The notes below the pieces were generated by a model, which was not told where the DNA came from, did no database searches, and worked only from the letters and a program-made list of their open reading frames with translations. A program made the position numbers and the translations under genes. A stretch of DNA of 64,000 nt, taken from the NCBI GenBank assembly GCA_003116875.1, contig BCKT01000010.1, positions 1 to 64,000 of the forward strand. Direction: 5' to 3'. Positions 44,244-56,194 of the stretch are shown here, piece by piece (the stretch's first letter is position 1; the number at the start of each line of letters is the position of its first letter). Origin of the DNA: Takashimella koratensis. Lineage: Eukaryota > Basidiomycota > Tremellomycetes > Trichosporonales > Tetragoniomycetaceae.

Positions 44244-45155
44244 ATCCTGCGCTACATACATCAGTATAAAACAGCTATCTTCCAACTCACACACCCACAA
44301 CCCGAGCCTGACATTGATCAACTCAGCGTCCTTATCACCAAGCACGGCTTATCTCCCTCCCGCATTTGGTTGGGCTTCCGTCTACAGTTCAGGAGGGAGC
44401 CAATCAGCATTTTGCCCGCCCGACAAAACGTTCTCGTTTGCCGACCACTTGTACATATTGGTTTTTTGCGGTCTTTGCCAATGGTAGCTGACAAACACCT
44501 TGGCTCTGCATCCGACCAGCTTGAGCACCGGTGTGGAAAGAAAAATATGGGTCTCTCTTCCATGGTCGGGGACTCTCCCCGTTTGGGTCCGTTGTCGGTT
44601 GCAGGTAACGTTGGTAGTGGGCATTGCGCTGTGCTAGTGACTCTGAGTTGGCGGTGGCTAGTATATGGTGTCTGTACTCTACATTTGGCCTGCTCTTTGC
44701 TGTATGACCTATGCTATGGGATATGTGCTGCTTCCTCGCTATCCCCACCTCCGTCCAGCCTGATCGGGGGCAGTCCTTGATTGCCCACCCCAATACCCAC
44801 CCACGTCATTCTTTCCGACCGTTATCAATCCGCTCCTTGCCCGGTACCCCCACTTCTTCACCACACCGTTGTTTACTCTAGCTCTGTGCTCGGGGTTTCG
44901 GGGCTGTACGGAAGGTCCGCCGATCAGCGCAGACCAATTGAGGAACGCCTGCCGTGGTTTCCGCTTTCCCGCCACACCAAGCATTCAACCACTCTCGCTT
45001 ACTGTTTTCGGAGGTGACCGATTGGCGCTCGTACCGAACGAAGTAACCAGATTGGGATAAAAGTTGCCGACATCGAGGGGATTCATGGGATTTATGAACA
45101 GAAGTGGCGGACCGTGACATCCGCCTTCATTTGGTCACCAACCGCGACTTCAAAA
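44244..45155. other. Divergent intergenic region, 0.9 kb
   Basis: Separates the cupin gene from the DHA2 transporter. Overlapping frames on both strands have no domain and no coding-like conservation that can be judged. It should contain both promoters. Confidence 0.45.
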
Positions 45156-46915
45156 ATGTCTTCAACAATCGACGTGGCAATCGCGAGCACGCTCAACAAA
45201 GAGGCGATCGTCTCAGCGAATACGGACGAAAAGGACGAGATTCCTTCTACAGAGGATGGCACTCACGTCGACCTGCAGCGAGTCGACACGGTCGAGCTTC
45301 AAGAGCAGACCAACTTGTTACCGGTCAAGCAAGTGGTCCTCGTGTTCATAGGCCTCACTTTTTCCCTCTTTTGCAGTCTGCTGGATCAGACCATGTACGT
45401 ATTGCCTTGAACAACTGCGCTGATAACAGTATCACGACCGCTCTACCAACTCTTGGACGAGTTTTCAACCAGGCGCAAATATCCTCATGGGTCGGGACGG
45501 CGTATTTGCTCACGTCGACTGCGTTTCAACCCATGTACGGTCGTCTATCCGACATTTTTGGTCGCAAAGTGATCCTCATCGCGAGTATTTTGATCTTTCT
45601 CGGAGGTTCGCTTGCTTGCGCATTATCAACCAGCATGATCATGCTCATCGTCTTCCGTGCCATCCAGGGAATCGGTGGTGGTGGAATCCTCACGCTCAAC
45701 TTGATCATCTCGGCAGATATCGTTCCTCTGCAGGATCGTGGCAAGTTCCAGGGCATCGTAGGCGGTGTCATCGCTCTCTCAAACGCAATCGGTCCAATTG
45801 TTGGCGGGGTCTTTACCGAGAAACTCTCGTGGCGATGGTGCTTCTACATCAACCTTCCGCTGTCGGCGATTGCGTTGATCATCGTAATTTTCTTGCTTCC
45901 GCTTAAACCGGTGACGGGAAGCATTTGGACGAAGCTGAAGCAACTCGACTATTACGGCGCGCTCTTTACCCTCGCATGGGTGAGCCTCGTTCTTATCGCC
46001 ATCACTTGGGCCGGTACAACATACCCATGGGACTCGCCTGCTGTCCTAGCGCCGTTGATCGTCGGTTTGGCGCTCCTCGTCGGCTTCGTCGTTGTTGAGA
46101 TCTACTTTGTTCGCCTCCCGCTCATCCCAATGCGACTCTTTCGAATCCCTACTGTCGCCGCCGTCATCGCCTGCACGTTTTTCGGGGGCCTTTGCTTCTA
46201 TTCGACTCTCTACTACCTGCCACAATACTTCCAAGTCGTTCATGGCGCTTCCGCAATTCAATCCGGTATCGACATGCTGCCGTTGATCTTGGTGCAAACG
46301 GCGTTCGCGTTCGGGTCAGGATTCTTGGTTGACAAGACGAAAGATTACAAATGGAACATGATCGTCGGGTACGCTGTGTGGACGGTTGGACTAGGACTTA
46401 TGTCGTCGACCACGCCCTCAACGCCGTACGCTCACGCCGCCGGTTTTCAAGTCATCACCGCGGCCGGCGCTGGCCAAACGTTCCAGACGGGGCTCGTGGC
46501 TCTCCAGGCCGCCGTCAGGCGCAAAGACGTCGCGGCCGGGATCGGTCTACGAAACTTTGCACGTATGCTCGGTGGAACGATCGGTTTGGCAGCTTGCTCG
46601 ACGATCGTTAACAACTTTATGCAAAAGAACCTGAGCAGTTTCGATGAGGCAATTGTCGACGCGATATTAAAGGACCCAACCCAAGTGACAACTCTGGGGC
46701 TGTCTGATGATCAGGTAGCCCTGGTCAAGCTGGCGTACTCGCGAGGTATCGACGCGTGTTTCTGGCTTATGTGTCCACTCGCGGGCATCTCTTGCATCAT
46801 CACGGTGGTATTCACGCAACGATTGCAGATCGAGCAGGAGGATGTCGAAGCGAAGAGGGCAGAGGCGAAGGCGTGGCTCGAGTCAAGGAAGAAGCATTCC
46901 GATGACAAGGTGTAA
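45156..46915 (+). CDS. MFS multidrug transporter, DHA2 (14-TM) family
   Basis: Two exons joined by a 35-nt intron, 574 residues. The N-terminal soluble segment is followed by TM1 with LLDQTIITTALPT (family motif D1), then YGRLSDIFGRKV (motif A), FRAIQGIGGGGI (motif B) and ALSNAIGPIVGGVFTEKLSWRWCFYINLP (motif C region). About fourteen hydrophobic helices and an Arg/Lys-rich tail. Such proteins export drugs, toxins or siderophore-like compounds by H+ antiport. The start at 45156 is the first Met in frame with the hydrophobic core after the intron is removed. Confidence 0.92.
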
Positions 46916-47017
46916 TCATCAAACTGTAGGCATTGATACTTCATAGCATTTCACATCTTGCTTCTCATTGTGACATCATTCTATGCACACTTCTACAACC
47001 GTGGCCAAATGTGAGAT

Positions 47018-48367
47018 CTACTCGGTATCGACGACATCCCAGTCGGTGACCTGGAAGTGTCAGTAGGGCAACATGAATTGTGCCTGTCCCTGGTGCAACT
47101 CACAAGGTACTCGTCGAGTTGGTCGAGCTTCACATATCTACGTCAGTACTCTGCTCACTTGACCCAGCTGGAGTCGTGGTAAGCTCACCTCGCTCATCTC
47201 CGCTCCAGAAAGCGCAAAGTCGTACACCTGCGAGTTTGAGATGATCCTCTTCTGCGACACCGACTTGGGAATGACGATAAAACCCTGCACGCGATCAGCT
47301 GTAGGGCATGAGTTGCGGCCGGAGCTACTTACGTGCTGGAGACCCCAGCGGAGGAGGATCTGGGCAGGCTCGCGATCGTGTGCCTTGGCGATCTTGACGA
47401 GCACGGAGTGGTCGAATCGCATCCCACGGACGAGAGGTGCCCAGGCCTATGGGAGATCACACCGTGTCAGCAGGTAAGTTTGCTAATGGAAACAAGCACA
47501 TAGCAAGACCATCACCCACCTCGAGGAGGATACCGTGGGTCTCGCAAGTCTTGACAATGTCCGGGTGACGCATGAACGGGTGCAAGTCGATCTGGTTGAC
47601 GACGGGGAGCTCGGTGCCTGCCGCGACGATCTCCTCGATATGCTTCGATCCCCAGTTCGACACCTGAGACCCAGGAGTCAGCTGTTCTTGTCTGGCCGAA
47701 CACAACGCCGCAGCAAACTCACCCCGATAGACGTGACCAGCCCTTCCTTCTTCGCATCGACCATGGCGCGCCACACCTCAGTTCTAATCGCGGGTCCACC
47801 AATGGCCGAGTGCATGAGGTAGAGGTCGAACTTGTCAACACCCGCACGTTTGAGGGACAGGCGCAGATCACGCAGAGTTCGGTCGTATGACTCGTTGTGC
47901 ATAAGCTTGGAGGTGATGTAGATGTCGCTGCGTTTGGTCCCGCTGGCCTCTGATGTGCAAAAGAGTTAGCAGCTGCACAGAGTTGGAGTTGATCACACAC
48001 TGGTATAGTCGGCAACCGCGCGTCCGACCTCGCCTTCGTTCTCGTACCTGCTTTCGTCAGCCCTGCTCCACTGCGAACACATCCAGATCAACTCGTCCCC
48101 AACTGGATCAAACCTCCCAAACTATCTCATCGACCACACTCACCACTCGGCCGTGTCGATGTGCCTGTAGCCGGCCTCGAGAGCCCACTTGACCGCGTCG
48201 TATGTCTGCTTGGATGTCATGTCGTATACGCCAAGCCCAAACTGGGGGATGGAGTGCCCATCGAGCATCTGAGAGGGTAAGCTCAGCACGACGGAAAACA
48301 TCTTGCCAGCTTTACCAGGGAGGTCACGACATACCTTGAGCGTGCTGGTGAGTGTGAGCGCGGACAT
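47018..48367 (-). CDS. Aldo-keto reductase
   Basis: About 270 residues; introns of roughly 35-120 nt. The AKR barrel is seen from [16 protein letters not shown], the catalytic Asp and Tyr in HIDTAEWYENE, Lys in ITSKL and His in [14 protein letters not shown]-binding [15 protein letters not shown] lies near the end. The tetrad Asp-Tyr-Lys-His is complete. It would reduce aldehydes or ketones, including sugars, with NADPH in the cytosol. Length and the IPKS motif fit the AKR3/AKR5-like group; the substrate is unknown. It is divergent from the arrestin-like gene 152 bp away. Confidence 0.9.
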
Positions 48368-48519
48368 GGTGGGTAGGAAGCGATGGATGATTGTGGTGTT
48401 GAGTGGACGATGGCCAAGACGCAACACGAAAAAAAAATAATTAAAAATGAACGTCAATTCCCAATATCGTATCTCGTCATCGGCGTCATTCTCACATCCG
48501 CTCCATCCACCACAACCCC

Positions 48520-51064
48520 ATGCTTCGACTCCTCCCTACTTCGCTCGGGGCATCTTCGGCGAGCAGGACGTCCAAATCCCCGGCTCCCGGGAGCTCCAGA
48601 ACTGCCGACACTCCAGCTGTCGAGATTGCGATTCACGTGCCCAATCATGGTGCGGTGTTCATGCCCATTCCCGATCTCTCGTCCGCGACGACGATCACTG
48701 GTGTCGACGGGGAGGGTACAGGGGGAGACGACGAGGTCAATCCAGATGGAACGAGACCGCGCACCGACTATGTGATGACGGGCGAACTGGAGGTGTTTGT
48801 ACTTCCGTCAAAAGTCGAGCCTGGATCCGAGGAGCAATCAGGATCCAAGTCAGCAGCTGGAAGCGATAGCCAGCTTCAGTCGATCGTTCGCGCGGGGTCC
48901 AAGCTCGCTATCTCAGATGAAGACCGGGCCAACACGCCCACCCGGAATCGAAGACGGTGTCGCGCGATCAGAGTGGGCTTGAAGTCAGTCATCAACCTCG
49001 ATCTGGGGCCAGGACGAATGGGCGAGGAGGACGAGCTGTTGCATCGCAAAGTCGAGATACGAAGCGCGAATGCGGATGGGATATGGCTCGACGAAGGGAG
49101 TCAGAGGTGAGATGGACTTTCATGCCATATTCCAGGACACTTATCCTATCTTGTTCCGTACTTGAAGTTGTCCGTTGAGACTGTGAGCTCGTCACATCTT
49201 GCTGACTAAACCACCTAGATTCGAGTTCTCCCTCGTCCTTCCAGCTACACTCGCGCCACACGATTGGCACAGCAACGGTTCTATCTCTATCAACCTCTAC
49301 GCAGAGCTTGAGGGAATTCCTCTCCCTTCGCTTGCTCCAGCTCCTCATCCTCGGCGGGCGGCGTCACCGGCGCCTGGGTTGTTCGGATTCGGTAGCCGGT
49401 CCCAATCCCGATCCCGGAGTGGTCAAGCCTCACCCACCGCCGCTGCTGCTCGATCCCGTTCCTCCTCGCCTGCTCCCTCGACACTCCCCATCTCCGTGGC
49501 TCACCCACCTCCACTGTCCTCCCCGTCATTGTCCATGTCTATTACAAGACAAGAAGCTCCAGTACTCCCCGCTACCCCGTCGTACGCCGAATCCCAAGCC
49601 GCCGCAGCCGCAGCTGCCGGAGTCGAAGGAGGCAAGGGGAAAGGGAAAGATTTTGGCCGACCTTACGAGCTGGCAGCGAACGCTACGGACGGAACGGATG
49701 ATTCCTGGATACAAGGAACGATTAGTACGACACGGATCGTGTATCCAATCTACAATCCCAAACCGGCTGGTGGAGTGACAGAGCTCGACGATCTGAGGAA
49801 CGGCGTTGCCGAGGGGCTGGGCGAGTGGAGTGCGCGCTTGATGTCTGATGTGGTAAGTGTTTTCAAGATGAGCGAGTCTGCGTGATTCATTGTCCATGTG
49901 TGCTTGGTGAGATGCTGACACATCTTGATATCACCTAGTGGACAATCTGTGCCTTCTTGCGACTCACTTTCCAACTCCCTCAACCCTCCCCATTGCTCAC
50001 CCTCTTCAACGTCCGCGCCATTCTCTCCCAGACCCATTCCATCATCTCTCCTCGAGATGACCCTCTCACTACGAAGCCGCTCGTGAACACACGCCAGTTC
50101 GTGGTCGTCGAGCATGGGACAAGGCCGCCGAAGAGCCATGTCCATCCGGGGAAGAGTGTGGATGCGCTTTGGAGAGGCACGGAGGCCGGTGGGAACGATG
50201 TGGATGGGTGGGGATGTGAGGGACAAGGCAGGCTGCCGAACGATGATGTTGCCAGGCCCACGACGTTTCCGGGGTAAGTAATAGGGTGTGGTGAACAGAT
50301 TGAAGAAGTGTCTGCTCTATGAGATGCGTTTGGAGCTGTACACAGTGGATCCTTTACTGACACCGAACAGCGTCATCACGCCGATCAAAGTAAGCCACGC
50401 TCTCATCGTCGAAGTCTATTTCTCGGTCTGGGGAGAGGACGAACGAGGCAACGCAATGCGCATGCCTGGTCCCGGTGCTCTAAGAGTGTTGCGATCGTCT
50501 CGGCCGGTCGAGTTGCCGTCGGTGAGTGTTGGTAGAAGCTTACGAGCTGTAACTGAGACGAACTGGCGACTGACGAATTTGTATCTGCAGTGCGCGTACA
50601 TCCCTGTCAATGTAAACCTGCCTTCGTGTACGTTGACCTCACATTCAGGACCTACCCTTGCTGACCCTTGTTTAGACGAAGACATTCAATCACCCTCTTC
50701 GCGACCTATTGACCGTCAAAACCCTTCCGATCCCAAATCACCTACCGCCCCTTGTCCCAAATGTCACCGCCCACCCTCTCAACAAGCCTGCACTACCTGT
50801 CCCCCCTCCGCTATCCCTCACGCTCGCCACGACCACCCTCCTCATCTAGTCGGCAACAGGTCCGGCGTTTGTCCAGTCTGCTCCCGAGGCGTCGTGCCCG
50901 GTGGTACACCTGGATGGAGGAATTGTGCATGCGGAGCAAAGATTGAGGAGATGGAAGAGAGGATGAGGAGGTTTGTACAGGCTGAGACTGAGGAGAGAAG
51001 GAGAGAGGCTGTGGCGGAAGCAGGGAGCGATAAGATCTGGGCTGAGAGGGGAAGGGCGAGGTGA
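48520..51064 (+). CDS. Arrestin-like trafficking adaptor with C-terminal zinc-ribbon-like cysteines
   Basis: Around 700 residues over six exons with introns from about 60 to 110 nt. The middle contains arrestin-type beta-sandwich segments ([31 protein letters not shown], then [23 protein letters not shown]), most like the LDB19/ART1 group of alpha-arrestins that recruit Rsp5 ubiquitin ligase to plasma-membrane transporters. Low-complexity Ser/Pro/Ala regions interrupt it. The C-terminus has four CxxC-like pairs (CPKC, CTTC, CPVC, CAC), compatible with one or two zinc sites, followed by a charged coiled-coil-like tail. PY motifs are not obvious. Confidence 0.72.
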
Positions 51065-51440
51065 CTCGGTTTGGACGATGGAACAACAGCCTGAAGATGG
51101 ACATAGAAGGTGAGAGACAATGGAGTGGAGCGGTCACTGAGACGGGGGCAGATGACAGCTGCTGGTGTACGTTTGTAAGATCTGCTCTGTTGTGGGTTGT
51201 ACTGTCTAGATGTAGCGAGTGGATGTGTGATCGATCTCGATTCGCTGTATGCGAGATGTACATCTCGACTGCCATGCCACATGAAATAAAGTAACACATC
51301 GGACTCTGACGATACCATGATACTCCACAACCTAACGCCTGTGACCCATAGCTCATATCATGAGGACTTACCGCGTCCCGTCCCATGTTCAGTCTCACGC
51401 CACCATGCCCCATAGAAAACAAGGCCTTTGCCGCGCGCAC
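51065..51440. other. Intergenic between convergent genes
   Basis: 376 bp holding two 3' ends. Nothing else is recognised. Confidence 0.5.
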
Positions 51441-53842
51441 CTACTCATCCACCTTTGCCTTCTTCTTCGGCTTCTCCTCTCCATCACTCCCTTCCCTTGC
51501 CTTCTTCGTCTTGGCATCCTTGGCCGCCGCTTTCCGCCTCAACTCCTCCATCATCGGGTCACTCGCATCGGACGCCGCGTCGTCGTCATCGTCTCCGCCG
51601 TCGTCGTCAGAGTCGGACTCGCTTGGGGATCCACCGTCTGATGATTCGGCAGCAAAGTCTTCGTCCTCTGCAAAGTGGTCAGCAAGTGTGCGGTTACATA
51701 CCGAAACCTCAAAATGGCAATCCGTTTTCCTGTTGACATGTGCCCCTCTCTGAGAAATCCTCGCCAGAACCAAAACTCACCCGACTCGTCCTCCTCGTCG
51801 TCTCCCCGCTTACTTGGCTTCTGCGACTTGCCCTTACTCTTCCCCTTCTTCTCATCATCCGAATAGATAATGGCGTCCTCGTCATCCTCATCCTCGTCAT
51901 CGTCCTCCAGATCCACACCATCCACATCCATCGCCTCATCAATCTCGTTCTTCAGACGAATGTTCTTGGACGACAAGAACTGGTTGATGGGTTCGACTTC
52001 TTCTTTCGAGATAGCAGTAAAGACAACGTCGGTCGTGTCGGTCTTTGACACAACGCGCATGTCGAATGTCCGGGCGGACGCGATTCCTCCACCGACACTG
52101 GGCAAGTTAGAAACTGGTTGAAATGTATTGAGTCTCAGCACTCACCGAGAGAACGAGATGCTTTCCGTCTTGCTGAAATCGATGAGAATGGGCTGCTTGG
52201 CAATGAAGATAAGACCCTTTTCGAGGAAGTAAAGCTCGCCCTGGACAGCCTTGACGTTCGCCTTGATACCATTAAGACCTTGTGCGCTAGGGAATTCATC
52301 AGCTCATCATCCCAATTATTTCGAATCCACTCACTTTCTGAATGAGCCCGGCGGGGTCACTTTCTTCCCAGTCAACGACTTGAGCACCCTCGATACGACC
52401 TGGAACGTCTGAGCCTCGTACTTCTTCAGCATGTCGGGGTACTGCATGACCTCTTCGTCTGTGAGGTTGAGCTCGGCGTCGACTTCTTCGTCCTTGGGCC
52501 ATTGGGCGACGAGGAATGGGTAGCGGGTGGCGCCTTGTCGGATAGGCGGGTCGAGGCCGAGGACAAGCTGGATGTGGAGGTCGTCGAGCTTGGGGAGGAG
52601 GAAAATGCGGTGAATGGAGGTGAATGGGACGCGGTAGTCGGTGCTCTTGCCGACGAGCCGAACAGAGTCTTTGAAAAACTCGAGAGAGTACCGGCCTCTG
52701 TGAGGTGTCAGCTGGCTCAGCCCGAAGAGCAGCTCGACTCACCTTGGCGTGAGCACGAGGACGTCCTCAAACATCACAATACTCTCTCCGACAACCCCGC
52801 CGATATCCGCTTTCTCCTTGATCAGGTTATGCAGCGCATCGGCGGCAGTGATTGGTTCCCCATCCTCATCCACATCCGTCTCCCCACCATCGTCGCTGCC
52901 CTCATCACTCATGCGCGCCTTCTTGCTTTTGCCCGGGACGTACAACCGGATCTCGACGAGCTCGTCGGGTTCGCGCGCGCCCACGCCGTCGATTTTTGGT
53001 GGATTGAACTCGATCGCGACCTCATTCTTGCCCGCAATGTTAGAGTTGGCCACGTGTGCAAGAGGAAGCTCAAATGCTGTTTTGTGCTGCACCTCGAATG
53101 CGATCTGGTTGTCTGATGATGTGGATTAGCTGCTTGCATTGTCGCCTGAGGAGGAGAAAGCTTGGCCCACTTTGAACAATCGCCTTGCCCCAGTTCCACC
53201 CCTTGAGACTCGTGTCCCGCGACTCAGTCTTGACCCCAAAGTACTCGTCCAGCGTACGCTTCACCTTGTCGGCGTCCTGAAAAGTAACTGGATGAGCACC
53301 AGGACCAGACTGCGGGCGGCATCCACTCACCTCGCGCTTGAATCCATCAAACGTCACGCGAGGCTTGTCTGATTGCCGCATCAACAACCGCAATTGAAAG
53401 TTGCGTGCCACTCTGAGAGCCTGGTCAGCTGAGGAGCATCTGAGATGGTACGACAGCCATGCCTTGACTCACCGGAACCAAGTCGCTCCACGGACGTCAC
53501 CGCCGCTGAATGTTGTCGGCTGGTTTTGTTCATTCTGGTACGATTTCCATCCAAACCCGGCCGCGTTGAATCGGAGCTCTGCAAAGTCTTAGTGAAAGTC
53601 ACAAGGTGATGATGACACTGGTAGTTAATAAACATCAACCCAAGCTCACTGCCAAGCTCTGCCGAGTCGCCCATGAAGACTGAGGATGTTAGCGTCAAGG
53701 ATAGCAAGTCTACCTTCCATCTGACCATCGACAAAGCATCGACATGTTCTGCCTTGTCCGTAGCTCTTTTTCCCAGAGCTCCTCCCATCCCACCTCCTGT
53801 CCTCCCTTGAGACTCACTGTTGTCGAATGTGACGTTTGACAT
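51441..53842 (-). CDS. POB3: FACT complex subunit Pob3 (SSRP1-like)
   Basis: About 570 residues over eight or nine exons with introns of roughly 45-80 nt. Start MSNVTFDN; N-terminal Spt16-binding/PH-like region with LRFNAAGFGWKSY, RGATWFR and FQLRLLM; middle domain with NEVAIEFNPPK, LVEIRLYVPG, GRYSLEFFKDSVRLVGKSTDYRVPF and GLDPPIRQGATRYPFLVAQW, all typical. It ends in a long acidic tract (DDDEDEDDED) and a Lys-rich tail, with no HMG box, as in fungal Pob3. With Spt16 it moves histones in transcription and replication. It is a core nuclear gene, supporting a housekeeping identity for this part of the window. Confidence 0.95.
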
Positions 53843-53893
53843 GGCTGGGAGCTACCTGGAAAGGGTGAGGGTCGGGGGTAAGGTGGTTGGGGT

Positions 53894-53922
53894 GAAGATG
53901 AAAGATGAAAGATGAAAGATGA
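53894..53922. repeat. GATGAAA tandem repeat (four units)
   Basis: Heptamer repeat just upstream of the POB3 start, in its likely 5' leader or promoter. In the transcript it reads as pyrimidine-rich TTTCATC units. Confidence 0.85.
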
Positions 53923-54009
53923 CATTGAAATCGTCGCGTCGCGTGGGTGGCAACGGAACTATCCTTATCACATCCCCCTTACATCAGTGATACTACACGT
54001 CATCATTAA

Positions 54010-55113
54010 TTATCCTTGGCTTAAGAAGAAGAGGTGGCGGTTCCAGTCGCATGCTATCCCTCGATCAAAGCATGACCCACACAGCGACACCATATCACAT
54101 CGTCTCAACGCCTCTAGCTCATCTTGCTCACCCTCTCCATCTTGGCCTGACCCTCTACCTCCTCCTTCAGCAGTTCCGCCTACATCCAAATCCGTGCTCA
54201 AGGGCTCTGACCAGAATGCCGCCCATCTCGTACCTTCTCGCGTACAGACGTGCCACTCGCTAGGCCACTTCTGACCACCAGCAGCGACGACAGATTCCCC
54301 CGGATCGGACTCACAAGCGTTTTCGTCTTCATCTTGGCTACCTTCTGTAACTTGCCTCTTCTTTTCTGTTCTTTTGGTTTCTGATTTTATGATCTCGTCG
54401 TCCTCTTCCCACTTGGTTACATGGACAGCGCCACAGGTACCATGGTTGATGAATGTCGACCACGCAGGATGGGAGAACTCGACTTCGCCAATCCGCATTT
54501 TCGCCAGAGATTCGATCGACCTCGTCTTGGGTCGAATCATAGGCACTCCGTACACTTCCACAGCGCCCGAAACCAGGGAGACACGAGTTGTTCGAGCGTT
54601 GCTCTCTCCCGTGGCAAACAGCTTGCTCAGTTCAGTCCGACTTGGTATAGGATCGGCATGAGGACTTGTGAGTATAGAGTCGATTGATGCCGGGAAAAGA
54701 GACTCGTTCGACGTCGTCGGGATCCAACTATCGCTTGCGTACACCGAATCCGTCTGTCCATCCTGCTTGGTAACGCCCAGGAGGGTGAACAAAGGGGTCA
54801 ATTTGTCTTCATCTTCACCCGGTTGCTTGTTGGTTTCCTTGTCCCCATCACCGTAATCCGCGATACTGGATCTCGTGGTACGTGACGACTGTGTGATACT
54901 GCGAGTCATCAAGGACGTTCCATCATTCTCGAAATCAGTCACCAAGTCATTATCGGATTCGGTGGAGGTGATGTCGTTGTCGGTGTCGTTGTTTGTGTGC
55001 AAGTCTAGCATGATGATCTTGCAAACTGGTGAGTCCCCTAGTCTGGTCTGCTTCTCTTTATTGCTGTCTGCTAGTGTATCGATAGCGAAGGAAGAAGAAC
55101 ATATGAGGAGCAA
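54010..55113 (-). CDS. Hypothetical acidic Ser/Thr-rich protein, single exon
   Basis: An uninterrupted 367-codon frame with a plausible protein composition: an acidic Asn/Asp/Thr-rich N-terminus, a middle block (RTELSKLFATGESNARTT, then VEVYGVPMIRPKTRS and FINHGTCGAVHVTKWEED), another acidic region and a C-terminus with MVSLCGSCFDRGIACDW. The cysteines could bind a metal but form no known finger. A second Met at 55011 (MLDLHTN) is a plausible start. No domain recognised. It lies on the same strand as POB3, whose start codon is 167 bp beyond its stop. Confidence 0.5.
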   Translation of the reverse strand: MLLICSSSFAIDTLADSNKEKQTRLGDSPVCKIIMLDLHTNNDTDNDITSTESDNDLVTDFENDGTSLMTRSITQSSRTTRSSIADYGDGDKETNKQPGEDEDKLTPLFTLLGVTKQDGQTDSVYASDSWIPTTSNESLFPASIDSILTSPHADPIPSRTELSKLFATGESNARTTRVSLVSGAVEVYGVPMIRPKTRSIESLAKMRIGEVEFSHPAWSTFINHGTCGAVHVTKWEEDDEIIKSETKRTEKKRQVTEGSQDEDENACESDPGESVVAAGGQKWPSEWHVCTREGTRWAAFWSEPLSTDLDVGGTAEGGGRGSGQDGEGEQDELEALRRCDMVSLCGSCFDRGIACDWNRHLFFLSQG

Positions 55114-56194
55114 ATGTGCAGGGGTGGCAAGAGTAAGCTTTTATGTGGTGACCATGAAGGCTCAATGGTTACCTCCTCCCGCCTTCTTTAGTTGAAACAC
55201 CAATGAGCTCGTCATCGCTCGTCCTCTGCAATCCACCTCGACGATTCGAAAACAATTCCCGTCTGCGTATATCGAATTCCATGCGCCGAGGTCTTCACTG
55301 TATCTCAGATTAGGTATGGGACGGGTGGGGGTAGTGGGGACGGACGGGGAGGTCGGTAAGTGACGGGTGAGTGATGCAGGTTTGAGTGGAGAGGGTGAAC
55401 CGAGAGGGTGAATCTAGCCCCATCGCAGACCCCACAACACTCCTTTCAATCCCTTTGTACTACTCTTCCAGCCAAAATCGAAGCAGACGACGTGAAGTTG
55501 GAGCGTAGACCGCAGTGGACTGCGGAAGTGACAGTATTGCGTGATAGTCAAGCAGAAGGCCTCGGGTGCGAGCTTGGGTGCGAGCCCAGATTCAGCGCTG
55601 GATGAGGGGTTGAATGTCATGGACTGGTTTTCCACAGGGGAACGAGGATAGATGGCAAAGAGTACATGGACGTAGAAAGCCTCCGTATTCGGGTCCAAAG
55701 GGCTCAAACCATCATTTCAGCAGGGTCTGGACCCCACGCTCACCTGACAGTGAGACCAACCCCCATAGAACTCTTATGGTACGGTCTTGTTTGAGCCCGG
55801 ATTGATCCCGGATGGCTCTGAACGGCGCCAAACCAAGCTTGGCCGGACGACAAGAAGGCAGCAACAGGAAGGCCAAACGGCGAGCGAGCGGGTGAGTGCA
55901 ACCGCCTTCTTCTGGACCCGAGGTGTGAAAGCACATTTGAATAAAGTCCATATAACACATGTAGTATTGAATCCGAGAAGGTCATGATAGTAAGCACGTA
56001 TGAAGACAGTATAAAATCCAGAAGACGAACTAGGACTGCGGCTCTGCCGTAGGCGGTCGTGATGGTAACGAAGACCAAAGAGGGAAGGAATGGATACTAT
56101 ACGTCTAGTACTGTATTACTCTTTGCAGAGAGAAACGATGAGCCCAAAGTGAGGAGAGAGACAGAAGATAATCGCGAGAGCCTGTTGACATTGG
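55114..56194. other. Intergenic, 1.1 kb, no gene seen
   Basis: Neither strand shows an extended frame with splice signals or a known domain; no tRNA or repeat recognised. Confidence 0.5.
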
